A stretch of 64,000 nucleotides of DNA from Hymenobacter sp. H14-R3 (lineage in GTDB: Bacteria; Bacteroidota; Bacteroidia; Cytophagales; Hymenobacteraceae): positions 1 through 64,000 of the forward strand of contig NZ_JASITD010000014.1 in assembly GCF_030063445.1 (NCBI RefSeq), in the 5' to 3' direction. Below the pieces are notes generated by a model, which saw only the letters and a program-made list of their open reading frames with translations, made no database searches and was not told the origin of the DNA. The translations under genes and the position numbers were made by a program. This document shows, one piece after another, positions 8,239-14,582 of the stretch (the stretch's first letter is position 1; each line of letters begins with the position of its first letter).

Positions 8239-8332
8239 CGTAAGCTTCAGCTTGCGAGCGAGCGCAGCGAGCAGCTTGCGCGTGGCCCGGCCCCGCCTGC
8301 TCGCTGCGCTCGCAAGCTGAAGCTTACGCTAC
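8235..8332. repeat. Inverted pair of REP-like GTAG hairpin elements
   Basis: Left arm 8235-8274 and right arm 8297-8332 are reverse complements except for one 4-base insertion. Each arm starts with GTAG and contains its own short hairpin (CGTAAGCT-TC-AGCTTGCG). The left GTAG carries the stop codon of the methyltransferase gene, and the right end is one base from the stop of the DoxX-like gene. Confidence 0.85.
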
Positions 8333-8333
8333 A

Positions 8334-8780
8334 CTACATTTTGCGCAATGCCTTCCAAGCCCCGGTGCTCCACAGCGCTACACCAATCAGCACGGGCTGC
8401 ATAAATAAGCGCCCCAGCCGCTTGCCATCTGTGTCGAGGCCAAAGGCCGACAGGTGCTGCGTGTACTGGTGAATATTACCCGGAAAAATAGCTGCGTAAA
8501 ACGCCGCCAGCCCCAGTCCCAGGCGCACCCGGTTTTTCCCCTTTAGTAAAAGCAGCGCCAGCCCCAGGCTGATTTCGACCACGCCCGAGAGCAGCACCAC
8601 GGTGTCTTTGCTCATGGGTACAAAATCGGGCACCTGGGCCTGAAAATCCTGGCGCACGAAGGTGAGGTGACCCGTGCCGGCCGCCACCATAAAGGTGCCC
8701 AGCAGGCAGCGGGCTACGTTTTGCAGCGTGGTGGTTTTGGGAGCGGGCAGGTTGGCGAGCTGGCGAAGGGTGGTTTCCAT
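8334..8780 (-). CDS. DoxX-like membrane protein
   Basis: 148 residues with four predicted membrane helices: LLGTFMVAAGTGHLTF, VVLLSGVVEISLGLALLLL, LGLGLAAFYAAIFPGNI and MQPVLIGVALWSTGAW. The first helix with the GTGHLTF motif and the PGNIHQYTQH loop fit the DoxX/DoxX-like family of small inner-membrane proteins, some of which form redox complexes with quinones. The function here is unknown. It converges with the methyltransferase gene across the inverted repeat. Confidence 0.8.
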   Translation of the reverse strand: METTLRQLANLPAPKTTTLQNVARCLLGTFMVAAGTGHLTFVRQDFQAQVPDFVPMSKDTVVLLSGVVEISLGLALLLLKGKNRVRLGLGLAAFYAAIFPGNIHQYTQHLSAFGLDTDGKRLGRLFMQPVLIGVALWSTGAWKALRKM

Positions 8781-8824
8781 GCCGCTACATACGGCCCGCC
8801 GGCGGCCGGGGTCTGGCCTAGTAT

Positions 8825-9283
8825 TCAGCTTACTGCCGCTACCCGCACCGGCTTGCCGTTGAAAATAACTTCCTCGCCCGCCCGCCGCCCGTGCAGGGCC
8901 ACCGCCAGCGGCGCGGCCGCCGATACGGCCATAAACTCCTGACCCTCAGCCGTGGTCAGCCGCCCCGCGCTGATGCTTACGTAGAACAGCCCCAGGCTGG
9001 TGCTGGCCAGCGCGCCGGTGCGCACGGCGTCGCTGGCTAGTTCGGGGTTTATTTTTTGCAAGGTGGCCAGTAGCTGCTGGGCCTCGTGGAACTGGGCGGC
9101 GTGGCGGTCGCGCTCCTGCTGGGCCATGGCGCGGCCGGTTTCGTACTTGTCGCCGGCGCTGCTTTTGGTTTCGGAGTTGCTGGACTCTTGGGCGGCGGCC
9201 ATGCCGGCGCGGGCCGCATCAAGGCGGGTTTGCACATAGGCAAGGCAGGCGGCGAGGCAGGCAGGTTTTTTAGGGGGCATCAT
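8825..9283 (-). CDS. GreA/GreB-like C-terminal domain protein
   Basis: 152 residues. The first 70 contain a charged, Ala/Gln-rich helical stretch with ...SSNSETKSSAGDKYETGRAM and a coiled-coil-like run. The C-terminal half (ISAGRLTTAEGQEFMAVSAAAPLAVALHGRRAGEEVIF) matches the FKBP-like C-terminal domain of transcript-cleavage factors, where a serine-containing SP.APLG.AL.G...GDEV signature is usual. In Bacteroidota such proteins are often misnamed 3-oxoacyl-ACP synthase. The acidic tip of true GreA is not obvious, so RNA-polymerase binding without cleavage stimulation is possible. MM at the start gives two possible initiation codons. Confidence 0.7.
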   Translation of the reverse strand: MMPPKKPACLAACLAYVQTRLDAARAGMAAAQESSNSETKSSAGDKYETGRAMAQQERDRHAAQFHEAQQLLATLQKINPELASDAVRTGALASTSLGLFYVSISAGRLTTAEGQEFMAVSAAAPLAVALHGRRAGEEVIFNGKPVRVAAVS

Positions 9284-9287
9284 TAGT

Positions 9288-9295
9288 CAAAACTA
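9288..9295 (-). promoter_or_regulatory. -7 promoter box TAGTTTTG, almost adjacent to the start codon
   Basis: Matches TAnnTTTG on the minus strand. Only four bases separate it from the ATG at 9283 (seven from the second ATG at 9280), so the transcript of the Gre-like gene would be leaderless or nearly so. Confidence 0.45.
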
Positions 9296-9311
9296 GCGCG
9301 GGTTTGGGGTT

Positions 9312-9441
9312 GGCGGGGCGGGCTACCGGCTTTTGCGCCGGCTGTCCGCTCGTTGCCAGCACGAGCGGCGCGGATAAGTGAGCACAAGCGGCGCGCACGA
9401 CGAGCGGACAGCTGGCGCAAAAGCCGGCAGCCCGCCCCGCC
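9312..9441. repeat. 41-bp near-perfect inverted repeat in a divergent intergenic region
   Basis: Arms 9312-9352 and 9401-9441 match with two mismatches, separated by 48 bases. It occupies the 299-base gap between the divergent Gre-like and family 31 glycosidase genes, so it cannot be a shared terminator. A smaller pair (CCGGCCGCTA at 9489-9498 and TAGCGGCCGG at 9546-9555) lies between it and the glycosidase start. Confidence 0.85.
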
Positions 9442-9582
9442 CAGTGCCCTGCAAAAGCAATAGCTTTTCAGCATAAACTAGACCGAACCCGGCCGCTAGC
9501 CCCTGCGGGTGGCCTTCACCAAAAAACCAGGTCTACTTTAGCTTGTAGCGGCCGGCTCACCTTCGCCGGCGGCGCGGTTTTT

Positions 9583-11988
9583 ATGCGTAATGTCTTTGTA
9601 GTATGCAGCTTGCTGGCTGTGAGCGGCGCGGCGCGGCCGGCCCTGGCCGCCGACCCTATTTACCAGGTGCGGGGGCAGGCCGTGAGCGTGCACACCAGCA
9701 CGGTTAACCTGGAAATTCAGGTGTATGCGCCCGGCACGGTGCGCGTGTGGCGCGCGCCAATGGGCGCTAAGTTTCAGAAAACCAGCCTGTCGGTTATCAA
9801 AACCCCCGAGGCGGCGGCCAAGTTTGAAGTAACCGAAAGCCCTACTGAGCTGACTATCAAGACCAGCCGCCTGCGCGTGGTGCTGGATGTGCGCAGCGGG
9901 GCCGTGCGCTTCGCTACCCTAGCGGGGGCGTCGCTGCTGCGCGAGGCCGAGCCCGCCGACTCGCTGTTTACCCCGACCCTCGACGTGGGCAAGCCGTCGC
10001 ACGTGGTGCGGCAGCGCTTTGCCCTTAGCCAGGGCGAGGGGCTGTACGGGCTGGGCCAGTTTCAGGATGGGGTGATGAACTGGCGCGGCCACCAGGTGAA
10101 GCTGCGGCAGAACAACCAGTTCGTGGCCAACCCCTTTCTGGTGTCCACGGCCGGCTACGGGGTGCTATGGGATAACTACTCGACCACCACGTTCCGCGAC
10201 AACGCAGCGGGCGCGTCATTTGCCTCTGAGATAGGCGATTACATTGATTACTACTTCGTGTATGGCCCGGCCCTCGACGCCGTGGTAGCGGGCTACCGCG
10301 ACCTCACTGGGCCGGCCCCGCTGTTTGGCAAGTGGGCGCTGGGCTTGTGGCAGAGCCGCGAGCGCTACAAAAGCCAGGACGAGCTGCTGGACGTGGTGAA
10401 GGAATACCGCCGCCGCAACGTGCCGCTCGACAACATTGTGCAGGACTGGCAGTACTGGGGCACCGACAACCACTACTGGAACTCCACCGAGTTTGGCAAC
10501 CCCACCTTCCCCAAGCCCCAGGAAATGGTGGACCAGGTGCACGCCCTCAACGCCCACGTGATGATATCGGTGTGGCCGTCGTTTGGCGATAAAACGGCCA
10601 TTTTTCAGGAGCTCAAGCAAGCTAATTTGCTGTACGACTTCAAGAACTGGCCGCCCGACGGCGGGGTGCGGGTCTACGATGCCTTCAACCCCAAGGCCCG
10701 TGATATTTACTGGAGCTACCTGAATAAGAACCTGTTTTCCAAGGGGATAGATGCCTGGTGGCTCGACGCCTCGGAGCCGGAGCAGTTTGACCGCGAGGGC
10801 CGGATGGACTCGACCCAAACCGCGCTGGGCAGCTTCAAAAGCGTGCGCAACGCCTTTCCGCTGGAGCACATCAAGGGCGTGTACACGCACCAGCGGGCCA
10901 CTACTTCCGATAAGCGCGTGTTTATTCTGACGCGCTCGGCTTTTGCCGGGCAGCAGCGCTACGCGGCCGCCACTTGGTCGGGCGATATTCAGGGCAGCTG
11001 GGAGGTGCTGCGCAAGCAGATTTCGGGCGGTCTGAACTTCAGCATGGCCGGTATTCCGTACTGGACCACTGACATCGGGGGCTTTTTCACGGGTAAAACC
11101 TATCCGCTGGGCGTGGCCGACCCCGCGTTTCGGGAGCTGTACGTGCGCTGGTTCCAGTTTGGGGCGTTCTCGCCGCTGTTCCGCTCGCACGGCACCGATA
11201 CGCCCCGCGAGATATATAAGTTTGGCGACAAAGGCGACTGGGCCTACGACGCGCAGGCCCGCTACGTGAACCTGCGCTACCGCATGCTGCCCTACCTCTA
11301 CTCGCTGTCGTGGCGCGTCACCAACCAGGGCTACACTCTGATGCGCGGCCTGGCCATGGACTTTCCGCGCGACACCAAGGTGTACGGCATTGATAATCAG
11401 TACATGTTTGGACCGTCGCTGCTGGTAAACCCCGTAACGACGGCGCAGTACAGCCAGCGTACTTCGGATGGCAAACAGCCGGGCGCACTCGATTTCAGCA
11501 CCATCAAAACTCAAAGCCAGTACCTGCCCGCCGGCACCGGCTGGTACGATTTCTGGACCGGCGAGCGCCTGCCCGGCGGCCAGACCGTGACGCGCCCCAC
11601 GCCCATCGACGTGCTGCCGCTCTACGTGCGGGCGGGCTCCATCCTGCCCCTCGGCCCGGTAGTGCAGTACGCCACCCAGAAAACCACCGCCCCCCTGGAA
11701 CTGCGCATCTACCCCGGTGCCGACGCCGATTTCACGCTTTACGAGGACGAAAACGATAACTACAACTACCAGAAAGGGGCCTACGCCACCATTCCGATGC
11801 ACTGGGATGACAAAACCCAGCAGCTGACCATCGGCCGCCGCGCGGGCCGCTACCCCGGCATGGCTACGGCGCGCAGCTTCCGGGTGGTGTTTGTGAGCAA
11901 AGGCCAGGGCGCCGGCGACGGCCCTGCCACCGGCCCGGCCCGCCTGGTGCAGTACCAGGGCAACCCGGTGGCCGTAAGCCGTCGGTAG
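9583..11988 (+). CDS. Secreted glycoside hydrolase family 31 (alpha-glucosidase/alpha-xylosidase type)
   Basis: 801 residues with a signal peptide ending near ALAADP. The order is N-terminal beta-sandwich, (beta/alpha)8 catalytic barrel and C-terminal beta domains, as in family 31. The nucleophile is D395 in WWLDASEPE and the acid/base D468 in WSGDI; GKWALGLWQSRERY and the IVQDWQYWG strand are also typical. The WWLDASEPE form with an upstream LGLWQS is seen in alpha-xylosidases as well as alpha-glucosidases, so the sugar is not settled. No susC/susD pair or other glycosidase lies beside it. Confidence 0.93.
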   Translation: MRNVFVVCSLLAVSGAARPALAADPIYQVRGQAVSVHTSTVNLEIQVYAPGTVRVWRAPMGAKFQKTSLSVIKTPEAAAKFEVTESPTELTIKTSRLRVVLDVRSGAVRFATLAGASLLREAEPADSLFTPTLDVGKPSHVVRQRFALSQGEGLYGLGQFQDGVMNWRGHQVKLRQNNQFVANPFLVSTAGYGVLWDNYSTTTFRDNAAGASFASEIGDYIDYYFVYGPALDAVVAGYRDLTGPAPLFGKWALGLWQSRERYKSQDELLDVVKEYRRRNVPLDNIVQDWQYWGTDNHYWNSTEFGNPTFPKPQEMVDQVHALNAHVMISVWPSFGDKTAIFQELKQANLLYDFKNWPPDGGVRVYDAFNPKARDIYWSYLNKNLFSKGIDAWWLDASEPEQFDREGRMDSTQTALGSFKSVRNAFPLEHIKGVYTHQRATTSDKRVFILTRSAFAGQQRYAAATWSGDIQGSWEVLRKQISGGLNFSMAGIPYWTTDIGGFFTGKTYPLGVADPAFRELYVRWFQFGAFSPLFRSHGTDTPREIYKFGDKGDWAYDAQARYVNLRYRMLPYLYSLSWRVTNQGYTLMRGLAMDFPRDTKVYGIDNQYMFGPSLLVNPVTTAQYSQRTSDGKQPGALDFSTIKTQSQYLPAGTGWYDFWTGERLPGGQTVTRPTPIDVLPLYVRAGSILPLGPVVQYATQKTTAPLELRIYPGADADFTLYEDENDNYNYQKGAYATIPMHWDDKTQQLTIGRRAGRYPGMATARSFRVVFVSKGQGAGDGPATGPARLVQYQGNPVAVSRR

Positions 11989-11989
11989 C

Positions 11990-12038
11990 GGCTGCGGGAG
12001 TAGGCAGCCGGCGCGGCCGGCCGCCTACTCCCGCAGCC
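11990..12038. terminator. Hairpin terminator between convergent genes
   Basis: A 16-bp perfect stem (GGCTGCGGGAGTAGGC at 11990-12005, right arm 12023-12038). The right arm includes the last codons and the stop of the serine hydrolase gene on the minus strand. There is no clear T run, so it may be an RNA-stabilising or factor-assisted terminator. Confidence 0.65.
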
Positions 12039-13086
12039 ACTGCGTGGCCCGGTACTCGCCCGCCCCAAAGAACAGCGTGAGTACTTCCTCTACCAGCTTG
12101 GGGCCGTTGGCGCTATTGGTGAAAATCAACAGGCTTTCCTGCTGGCCGGGCAGCGTCATAAAAAAGCCTTTAAAGTTGCCGTTGTCGCCCCACTGCCACT
12201 GCGCCAGCCCCCGGCTGGTGGTGGCCAGCCCCACGCCGCAGGCCCAGTCTATGTACGGGTCGGTGGCGGTGGCTGGCTGGCCGCAAGGGTTGGCGGGCGT
12301 GGCGGCCGTGCGCAGCAGTAGCGCGGTGGCCGGCTGCAACCCTTCGCCCGTGCGCAACGCTTGCAAAAAGCGGCTGTAATCGGTGGCCGTCGAGTAGAGG
12401 CTGAACCCCGCATTAGGCTCGGTAAAGTGGTCAATGGGCGCGGGCTTACCCACGCTATCGTGGCCGGCGCTGGCCGTGGTGGCAAACGACTCGCGCCACT
12501 TAAAGCTGCTGTTTTTCAGCCCTAACGGCTTAAATATCTCCTCCGTAGCCAGCGTTTCCAGCGGCTTACCAGTGATATGCTCCAGGGTTTTTTGCAAAAA
12601 CGTGTAGCCCTCGCCCGAGTAGTTCCAGCAACTGTCGGGGGCGTACTTCAGCGCCAGGGCCGAGGCTTGCCAGCCGGGGCCGGTCGGGTTTTCGGACCAG
12701 TTGGGCAGGCCGGCCGTGTGCGCCAGCGCCATGCGCGCCGTGATGCGGGCGGCCCGCGGCTGGCCTTGCAGCCGGGGGTAGGCCGCGTATTGCAGCAGCG
12801 GCTTGTCGAGGTCGAGCAAGTGGCGGTCGAGCAGACGCAACGCCACGTAGGCCAGCATTTCCTTACCCAGCGAGGCCGCCTCGAACGTGGTAGTTGCCGT
12901 AACGGGCTGCTTGGTACCCGCTTCGCGCACCCCCAGGTTATAGGCTTCCACGGTTTTGCCTTTGGTATACACCACCTGCATGCCGGGCACGCCGTGGCGC
13001 TTGAGCAGGGTCGTAAGCTCGGCTGCTCGCTGCGCCAGGGCCGTTTGGCTCAGTAGGGTAAGCAGGAGTAGGAAGGGAATTCGCAT
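12025..13086 (-). CDS. Secreted serine hydrolase of the beta-lactamase/class C PBP family
   Basis: 353 residues with a signal peptide (cleavage after ALAQ). The serine beta-lactamase-like domain carries S72-x-x-K75 in AASLGKEML and the second motif Y156-S-G in WNYSGEGY; the third motif appears as WGDNGNFKGF in place of HxG/KTG. Members are esterases, D-amino-acid peptidases or of unknown substrate; resistance to beta-lactams should not be assumed. It converges with the family 31 glycosidase gene. Confidence 0.88.
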   Translation of the reverse strand: MRIPFLLLLTLLSQTALAQRAAELTTLLKRHGVPGMQVVYTKGKTVEAYNLGVREAGTKQPVTATTTFEAASLGKEMLAYVALRLLDRHLLDLDKPLLQYAAYPRLQGQPRAARITARMALAHTAGLPNWSENPTGPGWQASALALKYAPDSCWNYSGEGYTFLQKTLEHITGKPLETLATEEIFKPLGLKNSSFKWRESFATTASAGHDSVGKPAPIDHFTEPNAGFSLYSTATDYSRFLQALRTGEGLQPATALLLRTAATPANPCGQPATATDPYIDWACGVGLATTSRGLAQWQWGDNGNFKGFFMTLPGQQESLLIFTNSANGPKLVEEVLTLFFGAGEYRATQWLRE

Positions 13087-13172
13087 AGGCCAGCAAGTTA
13101 TCTGTTATCCGCGCTTGGTGTTTCTTGGGCGGCGGCCCTACCAGCGCAGGCGGCGGGGAGGTGGGCAGCGGG

Positions 13173-14501
13173 TTATAGCGAGCGGTTTTGTAGCTTGGTT
13201 AGCTCCTGCTCGTAGGAGGCAGTGGGGGTTTGCTGGGTGCGGGCCAAGGCTATTGCCTGGCGCTGCGCCGCCAGGGCCTCGTCATAGCGCTGCAACCGAT
13301 AGAGCAAGTGGGCCAAGGTATCGTAGTGGGCGGCAACAGGGTTTAACTCCAGGGTGCGGCGGCTCCATAGCACGGCGGGCTGCAAGTAGGCCGCGCGGCG
13401 GGTGCCACTCTGGTACACTGACCACGCGGCGTTGTTCAGGGCCATGCTGTAGGTGACGGGCAGGTTCTGGGTAGCCTGCTGCGCTACGGTAAGCTGGCGT
13501 GCTAAGGTAGTGGCCTCTCTACTACGAGCCGAATCGGCCGAAATGCTCAGGTAATAGCGGTCATAGTACACCACGGCTTGACGTAGGTAATTGGCCGTGT
13601 CCTGGGTAGTGCGGTAAAAGGTTAGCATGTTGCTGGCGTAGGATTGCGCGCCCCGCTGGTAGTTGGGCAGCCAGCTAGTACGGGCTAAATCGGCACCTAA
13701 GGCCGCCAGACGGGCATTGTTGGTGTCAATGGCTTGGGCAAGTGTATTATTGATTATCAGCGTGTTAATCTGAATGCGCTGGGCTAGGGGCAGCACTTTG
13801 TAGAGGCTGTCCAGCAGCGGGCCGTTCAGGTGGGTAAGCTGGGAGGCCCGGCTAGTGAGCACGGGGCCGAATTCGAGAATGAACAACACCTCGGCGGCGC
13901 GGTCAAATTGCCTGGCTGGCAACTGCTGGGCGTAGGTGTCGAGCAGCGCCGGCTCTACCCACTGGCCTAGGGCCCGGCGCTTGCGCAGATAGCCCTGCAA
14001 AAAATCGGGCGACCGGTTGCCCTGGTCAAACCCGCGCCGGTAGTAGCCCAGGTTGTGGGGGTCGGCCGCCGCCTGGCGCACCGCCTGCATATCGTCCAGG
14101 TAGCGCGTCTCAGCCGTCGACTCGCCCCGGCTCCGATACAGCAAATCGCCTTCCGGAGTAAAGTAGAGATAGCTTGGGTAGCTCACCACCTGATACCGGC
14201 GCAACGCCGCCCCCAGCGCTTCGGCGCTGCCGAAGGCCACCTCTTTTACCAGAAACTTCTTGTTGAGCGCGGCCACCACGGCCGGGGCCTGCAAGCCCGT
14301 TGGCCGGCCCGCCGCAGAGGTACTGGCTGGCCGGCCGGTAGCGGTGAGCGGGGGGCTAAAGATGAGTAGCACCGGCTTGTGCTGCCGGCGGGCCTGCGCA
14401 AATACCTGGCGCACCGAATCCTTCTCGAACTTGATAACCTGCGCCCGCAACGAGCCCAGCGCACTCCAAAAGACCCAGAAGCATAGTACTGCGTATTTCA
14501 T
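13173..14501 (-). CDS. Secreted thioredoxin-fold protein with TPR region, lacking the CxxC motif
   Basis: 442 residues with a signal peptide (MKYAVLCFWVFWSALGSLRAQ). Residues ~25-140 look like a thioredoxin-family domain (KPVLLIFS..., VVAALNKKFLVKEVAFG, YQVVSYPSYLYFTPEGDLLYRSRG), but the place of the redox CxxC is taken by a PPLTATGRPAST loop with no cysteine. The C-terminal third has TPR-like helices (MALNNAAWSVYQ, AVLWSRRTLELNP, LAHLLYRLQRYDEALAAQRQAIAL). It cannot be a disulfide oxidoreductase and may be a periplasmic binding scaffold. Encoded just downstream of polA, 81 bases from its stop. Confidence 0.8.
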   Translation of the reverse strand: MKYAVLCFWVFWSALGSLRAQVIKFEKDSVRQVFAQARRQHKPVLLIFSPPLTATGRPASTSAAGRPTGLQAPAVVAALNKKFLVKEVAFGSAEALGAALRRYQVVSYPSYLYFTPEGDLLYRSRGESTAETRYLDDMQAVRQAAADPHNLGYYRRGFDQGNRSPDFLQGYLRKRRALGQWVEPALLDTYAQQLPARQFDRAAEVLFILEFGPVLTSRASQLTHLNGPLLDSLYKVLPLAQRIQINTLIINNTLAQAIDTNNARLAALGADLARTSWLPNYQRGAQSYASNMLTFYRTTQDTANYLRQAVVYYDRYYLSISADSARSREATTLARQLTVAQQATQNLPVTYSMALNNAAWSVYQSGTRRAAYLQPAVLWSRRTLELNPVAAHYDTLAHLLYRLQRYDEALAAQRQAIALARTQQTPTASYEQELTKLQNRSL

Positions 14502-14582
14502 TGGTTATTGAGGTGGGTGCGCGGTAAAAATAAGCAGCACGCGGGGCACTGGCTGTTGGGTTGCCAGCGCACCACATCCGAA

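Noticed and set aside
10216..11802. A 528-codon open frame on the minus strand opposite the family 31 glycosidase gene
   Set aside because: Lies fully antisense to a gene with intact catalytic motifs; composition (His/Gly/Val-rich) is what high-GC codon bias produces on the other strand, and no family is recognised.
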